This document shows positions 1-5,707 of a stretch of 5,977 bases of DNA, piece after piece. The notes under the pieces were generated by a model that was not told where the DNA came from, searched no databases, and saw only the letters and a list, made by a program, of their open reading frames with translations. Numbering within the stretch: position 1 is the stretch's first letter; each line of letters starts with the position of its first letter. The translations under genes were made by a program, and so were the position numbers. This stretch comes from DATMXS01 sp050260275. GTDB lineage: Bacteria; Acidobacteriota; Terriglobia; Bryobacterales; Bryobacteraceae. The stretch spans positions 1-5,977 of the forward strand of contig JBLNBX010000178.1 in NCBI GenBank assembly GCA_050260275.1, read 5' to 3'.

Positions 1-151
1 CCGGTCCCAGCAGCAACGCCATCGCTTTGGTGCGGACGATCCCGATGGCGACGTTCATCGCCTGGGATCCGCCGATCAAAGCCGACGATTTGAGAATCTG
101 TCCGTAGGACGATTCGCGCTCCTTTTGCGGGGAATCAGTCTGCGATGGCAC
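1..151 (-). CDS. wzx: Wzx-type polysaccharide flippase, N-terminal 50 residues (runs off left edge)
   Basis: Reading the minus strand from a GTG at 151-149 gives 50 residues open to the window edge. They begin MPSQTDSPQKERE and continue with SYGQILKSSALIGGS (residues 15-29), then an IGIVRTKAMALLLGP block (36-50). The Q-I-L-K-S-S-A-L-I-G-G opening and the I-V-R-T-K-x-M-A-x-L-L-G-P segment are characteristic of the start of Wzx/O-antigen translocase proteins of the polysaccharide transport (MOP) superfamily. These are inner-membrane proteins of about 12-14 helices that flip undecaprenyl-linked oligosaccharides. A stop codon lies in frame just upstream (160-158), and GTG151 is the only ordinary start before the conserved block, which decides the start. 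It overlaps the preceding aminotransferase by 17 nt. No good Shine-Dalgarno precedes it, so coupled translation is likely (inference). An AAAAGGAG stretch inside the frame (about 121-128) has no start codon after it at normal spacing. Confidence 0.8.
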   Translation of the reverse strand, partial: MPSQTDSPQKERESSYGQILKSSALIGGSQAMNVAIGIVRTKAMALLLGP

Positions 152-1283
152 GTCGGATCACGCGGTCCTGTTGTTCTTCCGTCATCTCGTGGAACAGAGG
201 CAGAACGATGGCCGTGTCCGTGACCCGTTCGGTCACCGGCAGGCGCGCGCTCCACTCGCCCGAGCGGTACGGCGCCTCGCGATGGATCGCCATGATCCCG
301 CGGCGCGATGCGATGCCCGCATCCAGCATGGCCTGCATCAGACCGTCTCTCGTGACCGGCGCGTCCTCCCGCAGCCGCACCATGTAGGACTGAAAATTGT
401 GCACCGAGCCCTCGGGCACGTAGGGAACCTGGAGCCACGGCAGCGCCGAAAGACGCTCGGAATACCGCGCAGCCAGCGCGCGCCGCTTCGCCAGCAAATC
501 GTCGAGCCGGTCGAGCTGCACCAGGCCGATCGCCGCCTGAAGGTCCGTCATCCGATAGTTGTAGCCGAGCTCGTCGTAGCTTTCGGCGACCACCCGGCTC
601 GAACTGTGGCGCGCCAGGTCCGACACCGTCATCGCGTGCTGCCGCAGGCGCCGCAGCCGCGCCGCCAGCGCTTCATCGGCGGTCGTGATCATGCCGCCTT
701 CGCCCGTCACCAGGATCTTGCGCGGGTGGAAGCTGAAGCACGCCATCGCGCTGTGCGGCGCGCCGATGCGGCGACCCTTGTATTCCGAGCCGCTCGCGCA
801 GGCCGCATCTTCGATCACCAGCAGCCCGCGCCGCGCCGCGATCGCGTTGATCTCGTCCATCGCGGCCGGCAGCCCGATCTGGTGCACCGGCATGATCGCC
901 CGCGTCCGCGGCGTGATCGCTTCCTCGATCCGCGCCGGGTCCATGTTGTACGTGCGCTCGTCGATATCGACGAACACCGGCACCGCCCCGGCGTACGCGA
1001 TCGAGTTGGCTGTCGCGATGAACGACAGGCTCGGGCACAGCACCTCGTCGCCCGGCTTGACGCCCGCCGCCACCAGCGCCAGGTGCAGCGCCGTCGTGCA
1101 GGAGGACACCGCCACCGCGTGCGCCGCGCCCACGTATGCGGCGAACTGGCGTTCGAACTCGGCCACGCGCGGCCCCTGGCTCACCCAGCCGCTGCGGAGG
1201 ACGGCCAGCACCGCCTCCTCCTCCGCCTTGCCGAAAGAAGGCCGCGCCACCGGGATCTGCCCCGCCGGCGCCGGCGCGCTCAC
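135..1283 (-). CDS. DegT/DnrJ/EryC1/StrS aminotransferase (second copy)
   Basis: This is a 382-residue fold-type I PLP enzyme of the sugar aminotransferase family, which transfers an amino group (usually from glutamate) to a keto-sugar nucleotide. Visible landmarks are PVARPSFG (11-18), SGWVSQGP (31-38), SSCTTALHLAL (60-70), VFVDID (103-108), TYNMDPAR (111-118), IEDAACASGSE (157-167, D159 expected to bind the pyridine nitrogen) and SFHPRKILVTGEGG (184-197, K189 the likely Schiff-base lysine). Length is normal for the family. I chose GTG at 1283 because it overlaps the epimerase stop as GTGA, has GGGGAGG just upstream, and puts the conserved N-terminus near residue 11; the frame is open further upstream but that part is low-complexity and unlike the family. 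The residues around the active site (SFHPRK, HQIGLPA) differ from those of the aminotransferase at 2936-4153 (SFYPGK, HLYGQPA), so it probably uses a different keto-sugar. Perosamine-type or other 4-amino products are possible, but the substrate is not assigned. Confidence 0.93.
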   Translation of the reverse strand: MSAPAPAGQIPVARPSFGKAEEEAVLAVLRSGWVSQGPRVAEFERQFAAYVGAAHAVAVSSCTTALHLALVAAGVKPGDEVLCPSLSFIATANSIAYAGAVPVFVDIDERTYNMDPARIEEAITPRTRAIMPVHQIGLPAAMDEINAIAARRGLLVIEDAACASGSEYKGRRIGAPHSAMACFSFHPRKILVTGEGGMITTADEALAARLRRLRQHAMTVSDLARHSSSRVVAESYDELGYNYRMTDLQAAIGLVQLDRLDDLLAKRRALAARYSERLSALPWLQVPYVPEGSVHNFQSYMVRLREDAPVTRDGLMQAMLDAGIASRRGIMAIHREAPYRSGEWSARLPVTERVTDTAIVLPLFHEMTEEQQDRVIRRAIAD

Positions 1284-2263
1284 GCCGCCTCCCCGGCCGC
1301 CGCCAGGGCCTTTTCGCACGCGCGCCAACGGATCAGCTCGCGCAGCCCCTGCTCGAGCGGCACCGCCGCCCGGAAGCCCAGCACGCGCTCGGCCTTCTCG
1401 ATTCCCGCGCGCCGCCGCTGCACGTTGCCCACCTTGCGCGCCTCGCGGTGTTCGGGCCGCAGCGGCGAACCGGTGAGACGCAGCACCATCTGGCACAGCT
1501 CGTTCAAGCTGGTCTGAATGCCCGTCCCCACGTTGAAGAAGTCGTCGCTGACGCTGCTTTCGGCCGCCACCAGATACGCCCGCGCCACATCACCCACGTA
1601 GACGAAGTCCATCGATTGCTTGCCGTCTCCGAAAATCAGCGGCGGCGTCCCCGCCTCCACCGCGTCGAGCCAGCGGATCAGCACCTCGGTGTACACGCCC
1701 GTCACGTCCATCCGCGGCCCGTACACGTTGAACGGCCTCAGCGCGACGTAATCGAGCCCGTACATCTCGTGGAAAGACCGCAGCAACTGCTCGTTGGCGA
1801 TCTTGCACGCGCCATACATCGTGCGGTTGTTGAACGGATGGTCCTCCTCGATCGGCAGCCGCGACGGCTCGCCGTAGACCGACGCCGACGACGCCGCGCT
1901 CACCTTCTTCACCTTGTACTTCACGGCCGATCCCAGAAGGTTGAAGGTGCCGTCCACCAGCACCTCCAGCGCCTCGCGCGGCGCCTCCGCGCATCGGGTG
2001 ATCCTCAAAGCGGCCTGGTGGAAGATGTAGTCGGCGCCGTCCGTCAGCCGGTCCACCAGCGCCCGGTCGCGGATGTCCCCCTCCGTGATCTGGACGCCGC
2101 GGTGCTTCCTGGCCTCGGCCAGGTTGTTCCAGTTCCCGCGGACGAAGTTATCCACCACCCGCACCTCGGAAGCCCCGGCAGCCAGAAGCTGATCGACAAT
2201 CGTGCTTCCGATGAATCCCGCGCCGCCCGTTACCAGGCAGCATGACCCCTTCAAGTGGCTCAT
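1280..2263 (-). CDS. NAD-dependent epimerase/dehydratase (extended SDR)
   Basis: This is a 327-residue cytoplasmic nucleotide-sugar enzyme of the extended short-chain dehydrogenase family. The NAD-binding glycine motif TGGAGFIGS is at 12-20, the acidic VVDNFVRGN segment at 37-44 follows beta-2, and GDIRD sits at 62-66. SSASVYGEP (125-133) carries the serine of the catalytic triad, and YGACK supplies Y150 and K154. LRPFNVYGPRMD (175-186) and DFVYVGDVARAY (219-230) are typical of UDP-sugar 4-epimerases and 4,6-dehydratases. Overall it resembles the UDP-glucose 4-epimerase-like group that often sits beside DegT aminotransferases in polysaccharide loci. Epimerase or dehydratase chemistry cannot be told apart from sequence alone. 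The start overlaps the preceding acyltransferase stop as ATGA and has AGGGAG five bases upstream. The gene lies between an acyltransferase and an aminotransferase, which suggests it makes or epimerises the keto/hexose precursor used by that pair (inference). The C-terminus ends in an alanine-rich tail without an obvious role. Confidence 0.93.
   Translation of the reverse strand: MSHLKGSCCLVTGGAGFIGSTIVDQLLAAGASEVRVVDNFVRGNWNNLAEARKHRGVQITEGDIRDRALVDRLTDGADYIFHQAALRITRCAEAPREALEVLVDGTFNLLGSAVKYKVKKVSAASSASVYGEPSRLPIEEDHPFNNRTMYGACKIANEQLLRSFHEMYGLDYVALRPFNVYGPRMDVTGVYTEVLIRWLDAVEAGTPPLIFGDGKQSMDFVYVGDVARAYLVAAESSVSDDFFNVGTGIQTSLNELCQMVLRLTGSPLRPEHREARKVGNVQRRRAGIEKAERVLGFRAAVPLEQGLRELIRWRACEKALAAAGEAA
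1288..1294 (-). promoter_or_regulatory. Shine-Dalgarno GGGGAGG for the GTG-start aminotransferase
   Basis: GGGGAGG on the minus strand lies four bases before the GTG at 1283-1281, within the last codons of the epimerase gene. It supports the GTG start over upstream in-frame codons. The spacing is slightly short, and the GTGA overlap suggests that reinitiation also contributes. Confidence 0.6.
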
Positions 2264-2946
2264 TGTTTCTCCCTGCGGTCCCGAACTACGCGCGCCGGAA
2301 TCCCGGCGGCGATGGCATACTCCGGTACATCGTGCGTGACCACGGCGCCCGCGCCGACGATCGAATGCGCCCCGATGCGCACTCCCGGTAGCAGGCTCGC
2401 GTTCATCCCGATGTCCGCCCCGAAACCCACCCGGACCGGCTTGATCACCAGTGTCGTCGTGATGATCGGCTCCGTCTCGGGCAGCGCCGTGTGGACCGAG
2501 CCCAGAACCTTCGCGCCCGGCCCCCAGCCGACGTAATCCTCCAATACCAGGTCGCGCGCATCGAAGTACGCGTGCGGCCCGATCCAGACGTGGCTGCCGA
2601 TCCGGCAGCTCCCGTCGAACCGTCCCTGGATCATCGTTCCGGCGCCGATGAACACGCAGTCGCCGAACTCCATCGTCTCCGCGTGCTTCAGCACCACGTT
2701 CGGCTCCACGTGCACATCGCTGCCGGCGCGCTTCGCGATCGCACGCAGCAGAATGCGCCGCATCATCGCGTCGAACGTGCTTTCGCCGCTGCGGAACCGC
2801 GCGAACAGCGACGCTAGTTCCTCCCGCGTGTGCGTCCCCTGAAGAGACTCGGCAAAGTCGCGCTCCCAGGCCGGGTCCTTGCGGGGCTCACGTTTGCCGA
2901 AGGTCGCCGCGACGACCCTGGCATCGATCTGTGACTCAAGCGCCAT
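2260..2946 (-). CDS. Left-handed beta-helix acyltransferase with helical N-terminal extension
   Basis: This 228-residue protein has two parts. Residues 1-75 are charged and predicted helical (EELASLFARFRSG near 42-54, then MMRRILLRAIAKRAG at 61-75). Residues from about 76 show the hexapeptide repeats of a left-handed beta-helix (for example VFIGAGTMI at 98-106 and IGSHVWIGP at 117-124), and it closes with GVRIGAHSIVGAGAVVTHDV (188-207) and AAGIPARVVR (213-222). This is the LacA/MaaT-like O- or N-acyltransferase fold, normally trimeric and using acetyl-CoA. H152 in the GSVHTALP loop is a candidate catalytic base. It differs from the other beta-helix protein here (4150-4650), lacking the FINDTYPR signature, so it is unlikely to do the same step. 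It may acetylate the amino group made by the second aminotransferase, or O-acetylate a sugar. The start overlaps the aminotransferase stop by 11 nt with no clear Shine-Dalgarno, so translation probably depends on coupling. Confidence 0.88.
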   Translation of the reverse strand: MALESQIDARVVAATFGKREPRKDPAWERDFAESLQGTHTREELASLFARFRSGESTFDAMMRRILLRAIAKRAGSDVHVEPNVVLKHAETMEFGDCVFIGAGTMIQGRFDGSCRIGSHVWIGPHAYFDARDLVLEDYVGWGPGAKVLGSVHTALPETEPIITTTLVIKPVRVGFGADIGMNASLLPGVRIGAHSIVGAGAVVTHDVPEYAIAAGIPARVVRDRREKQ

Positions 2947-4153
2947 AGGCTTTTGACTGCGAAACAGGCAGCGCCTCCAGGATTTCTTCCACTACGCGGC
3001 TCTGCGCATCCTCGCCGAGCTCCGGGAACATCGGCAGAGACAGGATCCGCCCGGCCGCCGCCTCGGCCACAGGGAAGCTTCCCTTCCCATAACCCAGGCG
3101 TTCGTAAGCTTTCTGCAAGTGCAGCGGAATCGGATAGTGGATGCCGGTCCCGATCTTCCGCTCCGCAAGCCGCTTCTGAACCTGGTCGCGCTCCGGGACC
3201 TCGACCACGAACAGGTGGTAGACGGCCCGCGCCCAGGAAGGTTCGTAGGGCAGCGTCACCTGATCGGAAGCCGCGCCGAACAGCTCGCGGTACTTCGCGG
3301 CCGCCGCGCGCCGCCGTTCGTTCCAGCCGCCCAGATGCGCCAGCTTCACTCGCAGAATGCCGGCCTGGATCGCATCCAGCCGGCCGTTGTAGCCCTCGAT
3401 GTCGTGGTAATACTTCCTGGCCTGGCCGTGATCGCGCAGCATGCGCATGTGCTTCGCCATGGCGGCGTCGTTGGTGGTCACCGCGCCGCCCTCACCGCAG
3501 GCGCCCAGGTTCTTCCCGGGGTAGAAGCTGAACGCGGCCGCCTTCGCCATCGAGCCCGCCTTCTGCCACGCTCCGGCGCGCTCGGAGTAGTACTCCGCGC
3601 CGTGCGCCTGGCAGGCGTCCTCGATCACCATTACTCCGTAGCGCTCCGCCAGGTCGCGGATGCGATCCATATCGGCCGGCTGTCCGTAGAGGTGGACCGG
3701 CAGCACCGCCGCCACCGCGCGTCCGGTCGCCCGGTGAATCAGCCGCCCGGTTGCCTGGTCGCGGTCGCACTTGCCGTCGAGATACTCCTCCAGCCGCGCC
3801 GGGTCTATGTTGTAGGTCCTGGCATCGACATCGACAAAGTCCGGCTGCGCGCCCGCCTGCGTGATCGCCTCGGCCGTCGCGATGAACGTGCTCGGCGTGG
3901 TGACGACGATCTCGCCCGCCTTCACTCCCGCCGCGATCAGCGCGAACAACAGCGCGTCGGTGCCGCTGGCGACGCCGACGCAGTGCTCGGCCCCGCAGAA
4001 CGCTGCGAAGTCGCTTTCGAACTCCTCCACCATCGGACCGCCGACGAAGCCGCCTTTGCCGAGCGCCGTCCGGAAAACCTCGAACAGCTCGTCCTTGAGC
4101 GCCTCGTGCGGCGCCACAAGGTCGAGAAAGGGAATCGCCTTCAAATCACTCAT
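2936..4153 (-). CDS. wbpE: DegT/DnrJ/EryC1/StrS aminotransferase, WbpE-like
   Basis: This is a 405-residue PLP-dependent sugar aminotransferase. Landmarks are PFLDLVAPHEALK (8-20), GGFVGGPMVEEFE (34-46), ASGTDALLFAL (62-72), FVDVDARTYNIDPAR (106-120), LPVHLYGQPADMD (151-163), IEDACQAHGAEY (177-188, D179) and FSFYPGKNLGACGEGG (208-223, K214 the likely PLP lysine). FSFYPGKNLGA and HLYGQPADMD are typical of the WbpE/WlbC-type group that aminates the 3-keto position of UDP-2-acetamido-3-keto-glucuronate; FdtB/QdtB-like enzymes acting on dTDP-3-keto sugars are close relatives and the main alternative. About 20 extra residues (near 126-146, DGKCDRDQATGRLIHRATGR) precede the VHLYGQ strand, which partly explains its length. 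ATG4153 is chosen because it overlaps the acetyltransferase stop as ATGA, has GGAGG (4164-4160) six bases upstream, and gives the family N-terminus; an upstream ATG at 4471 would add 106 low-complexity arginine-rich residues that only shadow the neighbouring gene. The adjacent oxidoreductase and WbpD-like gene support the assignment. Confidence 0.93.
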   Translation of the reverse strand: MSDLKAIPFLDLVAPHEALKDELFEVFRTALGKGGFVGGPMVEEFESDFAAFCGAEHCVGVASGTDALLFALIAAGVKAGEIVVTTPSTFIATAEAITQAGAQPDFVDVDARTYNIDPARLEEYLDGKCDRDQATGRLIHRATGRAVAAVLPVHLYGQPADMDRIRDLAERYGVMVIEDACQAHGAEYYSERAGAWQKAGSMAKAAAFSFYPGKNLGACGEGGAVTTNDAAMAKHMRMLRDHGQARKYYHDIEGYNGRLDAIQAGILRVKLAHLGGWNERRRAAAAKYRELFGAASDQVTLPYEPSWARAVYHLFVVEVPERDQVQKRLAERKIGTGIHYPIPLHLQKAYERLGYGKGSFPVAEAAAGRILSLPMFPELGEDAQSRVVEEILEALPVSQSKAYGA

Positions 4154-4650
4154 CGCCTGCCTCCGCCGCCCGCCGTCATGGTCAGCGAGCGCAGCACCTT
4201 CGCGGGGTTGCCCGCCACCACCGTATTCGCTGGAACGTCCTTGGTCACGACGCTGCCGGCCCCCACGATCGCGTTCTCGCCGATCGTGACATTCGACAGG
4301 ATCGTCGCGCCCGACCCGATCGAAGCGCCCTTCTTGACCACCGTCGCCTCGACCTTCCAGTCCGCCTCGGTCTGAAGCCTTCCGCCCATCGTCGCGCGCG
4401 GATAGGTATCGTTGATGAACGTCACTCCGTGGCCCACGAATACGGAGTCTTCGATCGTGACTCCTTCGCAAACGAAGGTATGGCTCGACACCTTGCAGTT
4501 ACTGCCCACCTTCGCATTCTTCTGTATCTCGACGAATGCCCCGATCTTGGTGTTATCCCCTATCGTGCAGCCGTACAGGTTGATGAACTTACTCAACACT
4601 ACGTTGCTGCCGAGCCGCACATCCGGAGCGATGCAAACAAACGTGCTCAT
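4150..4650 (-). CDS. wbpD: UDP-sugar 3-N-acetyltransferase, WbpD/WlbB-like (left-handed beta-helix)
   Basis: This 166-residue protein is nearly all hexapeptide repeat, as in IAPDVRLGSNVVLSKF near the start, IGDNTKIGAFVEI (30-42) and GASIGSGATILSNVTIGENA (108-127). It ends with IVGAGSVVTKDVPANTVVAG (128-147) and NPAKVLR. The segment FVGHGVTFINDTYPRA (71-86) is a signature of the WbpD/WlbB acetyltransferases, which acetylate the 3-amino group of UDP-2-acetamido-3-amino-2,3-dideoxy-glucuronate with acetyl-CoA. QdtC/FdtC-like dTDP-3-aminohexose acetyltransferases share the fold and are the alternative. It is a little shorter than typical WbpD, and its last ten residues (TMTAGGGGRR) fall outside the helix. 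The gene starts at an ATGA overlap with the oxidoreductase and ends in another ATGA overlap with the aminotransferase, so all three genes of this trio are physically coupled. GC is visibly lower than in the downstream genes. Confidence 0.9.
   Translation of the reverse strand: MSTFVCIAPDVRLGSNVVLSKFINLYGCTIGDNTKIGAFVEIQKNAKVGSNCKVSSHTFVCEGVTIEDSVFVGHGVTFINDTYPRATMGGRLQTEADWKVEATVVKKGASIGSGATILSNVTIGENAIVGAGSVVTKDVPANTVVAGNPAKVLRSLTMTAGGGGRR
4160..4164 (-). promoter_or_regulatory. Shine-Dalgarno GGAGG for the WbpE-like aminotransferase
   Basis: GGAGG on the minus strand sits six bases before ATG4153, inside the last codons of the acetyltransferase gene. It supports the internal ATG as the true start rather than the upstream ATG at 4471. 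Confidence 0.6.
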
Positions 4651-5648
4651 AAACTTACCGGTTTCCCTTTCTCTTTAAGCGATTTATCGGCGGCTTCAAG
4701 CATCCTGACCACTCTCAGGCCCGCTTCGCCGTCGTTGAACGGGCGCTCGTTGTTTTCCACGCACTGTATGAAGTAACGCGCTTCCGCGGCCAGCGCCTCG
4801 GACTGTTCGACCTTCGGCGCCCACATGTCGCCCGAACGGTAGCTCACCAGCAGGTCCTGCACGCTGGCGCCGTTCTTGAAGTCCACGCCCTTGTCGTAGA
4901 CCTTGACTTTTTCATCCGCTTCGAGGTCGTTCCAGACGACCATCTTTTTCTGCCCGCCGATCAGCGTCGTCCGCACCTTCACCGGCGAAAGCCAGTTCAC
5001 GTTGATATGGGCGATCAGGCTGTCGGCACAGTAAATCGTCAGAAACGCGATGTCCTCGAAGCCGTTCAGGTGCACGCCGCCGGTGGCGATCATCGTCTCG
5101 GGCTTCGCCGTTGTGACGTAGTCCATGATCGAAAGATCGTGCGGCGCCAAGTCCCAGACCACGTTGACGTCGTGCTGGAACAGCCCGAGGTTCACGCGAG
5201 TCGAGTCGTAGTAATAAAGCTTCCCCAGCGTCCCCTGGTCGATCATCTGGCGGATCTTCTTCACCGCGCCGGTGAACAGAAAGGTGTGATCCACCATGAT
5301 CGTCAGGTTCTTGCGCTCGGCCAGTTCGATCAGTTCCTCGGCCTGCGCCACCGACGACGTGAAGGGTTTCTCGACGAAGACGTGCTTGCCGTTCTCGAGC
5401 GCCGCTTTCGCCAGCTCGTAATGGGTCCAGACCGGCGTGATCACCGCCACGGCGTCGATGTTGGGCGACGACGTGACCGCGTTGGGATCGCAGGTGACCT
5501 CTACGCCCGGATACGCGCGCTTCACGCGCGCCAGCGATTGCGGACTCTTGTCGCAGACAAGAGTCACCTCGCAGGCGTTCGAAGCCTGGAAGTTGCGGAC
5601 AATGTTGGGCCCCCAGTAGCCGTAACCGATAAAGCCTACTCGAATCAT
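4647..5648 (-). CDS. wbpB: Gfo/Idh/MocA oxidoreductase, WbpB/WlbA-like UDP-sugar 3-dehydrogenase
   Basis: This is a 333-residue NAD(P)-dependent oxidoreductase. The N-terminal Rossmann motif GFIGYGYWG lies at 5-13, VITPVWTHYELA at 69-80 and GKHVFVEKPFTSS at 87-99, with the family lysine of the EKP motif at K94. VWDLAPHDLSIMDY (164-177) supplies H170, the usual conserved histidine of the C-terminal domain. In the WbpB/WlbA branch the enzyme oxidises C3 of UDP-N-acetyl-glucosaminuronate, giving the keto-sugar that the WbpE-like enzyme aminates. The very close WbpD- and WbpE-like neighbours make this the best reading, although Gfo/Idh/MocA enzymes act on many sugars and the substrate rests on context. 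ATG5648 was chosen because GGAGG lies eight bases upstream and the Rossmann strand begins at once; an in-frame ATG at 5681 would add 11 residues without family support and would lie upstream of that Shine-Dalgarno. The stop overlaps the acetyltransferase start as ATGA. Confidence 0.92.
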   Translation of the reverse strand: MIRVGFIGYGYWGPNIVRNFQASNACEVTLVCDKSPQSLARVKRAYPGVEVTCDPNAVTSSPNIDAVAVITPVWTHYELAKAALENGKHVFVEKPFTSSVAQAEELIELAERKNLTIMVDHTFLFTGAVKKIRQMIDQGTLGKLYYYDSTRVNLGLFQHDVNVVWDLAPHDLSIMDYVTTAKPETMIATGGVHLNGFEDIAFLTIYCADSLIAHINVNWLSPVKVRTTLIGGQKKMVVWNDLEADEKVKVYDKGVDFKNGASVQDLLVSYRSGDMWAPKVEQSEALAAEARYFIQCVENNERPFNDGEAGLRVVRMLEAADKSLKEKGKPVSL

Positions 5649-5656
5649 CTCTCCCC

Positions 5657-5661
5657 CCTCC
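5657..5661 (-). promoter_or_regulatory. Shine-Dalgarno GGAGG before the oxidoreductase
   Basis: The minus strand reads CGGAGGGGGGAGAG directly before ATG5648, with GGAGG eight bases from the start. This purine-rich site is one of the clearest ribosome binding sites in the window, and it fixes the oxidoreductase start at 5648 rather than 5681. Confidence 0.75.
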
Positions 5662-5671
5662 GTTTCAACTT

Positions 5672-5699
5672 GTGCAGCCACACTGGGAGTAGTGCAGCC
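5672..5699. repeat. Direct repeat GTGCAGCC, two copies 20 bp apart
   Basis: GTGCAGCC occurs exactly at 5672-5679 and 5692-5699 on the plus strand (GGCTGCAC on the transcribed strand). A shorter GTGCA follows at 5711-5715. Between the copies is a small inverted repeat, CACT at 5681-5684 and AGTG at 5691-5694. The even spacing is suggestive, but the units are short and could be chance. Confidence 0.45.
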
Positions 5700-5707
5700 G
5701 TTTTGAG

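Noticed and set aside
171..1517. Long plus-strand open frame of 448 codons opposite the second aminotransferase
   Set aside because: It is the antisense shadow of a clear PLP enzyme in GC-rich DNA; its translation is rich in Arg, His and Ala and shows no family motif.
1136..2245. Plus-strand open frame of 369 codons opposite the epimerase
   Set aside because: Arg/His/Pro-rich shadow of the SDR gene with no recognisable domain.
3119..4375. Plus-strand open frame of 418 codons opposite the WbpE-like aminotransferase and WbpD-like gene
   Set aside because: It spans two well-supported opposite-strand genes, and its composition is that of antisense GC-rich sequence.
4154..4471. N-terminal extension of the WbpE-like aminotransferase to ATG4471
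   Set aside because: The added 106 residues are Arg/Gly/Asp-rich and out of frame over the acetyltransferase gene, while ATG4153 has a Shine-Dalgarno and the family N-terminus.
5649..5681. Start of the oxidoreductase at ATG5681
   Set aside because: The 11 extra residues precede the Rossmann strand without family support, and the strong GGAGG lies after that ATG and fits ATG5648.
5662..5682. Possible sigma-54 promoter, TGGC...TTGAA on the minus strand
   Set aside because: The -12 element lacks the GC dinucleotide at the required spacing from the GG of the -24 element.
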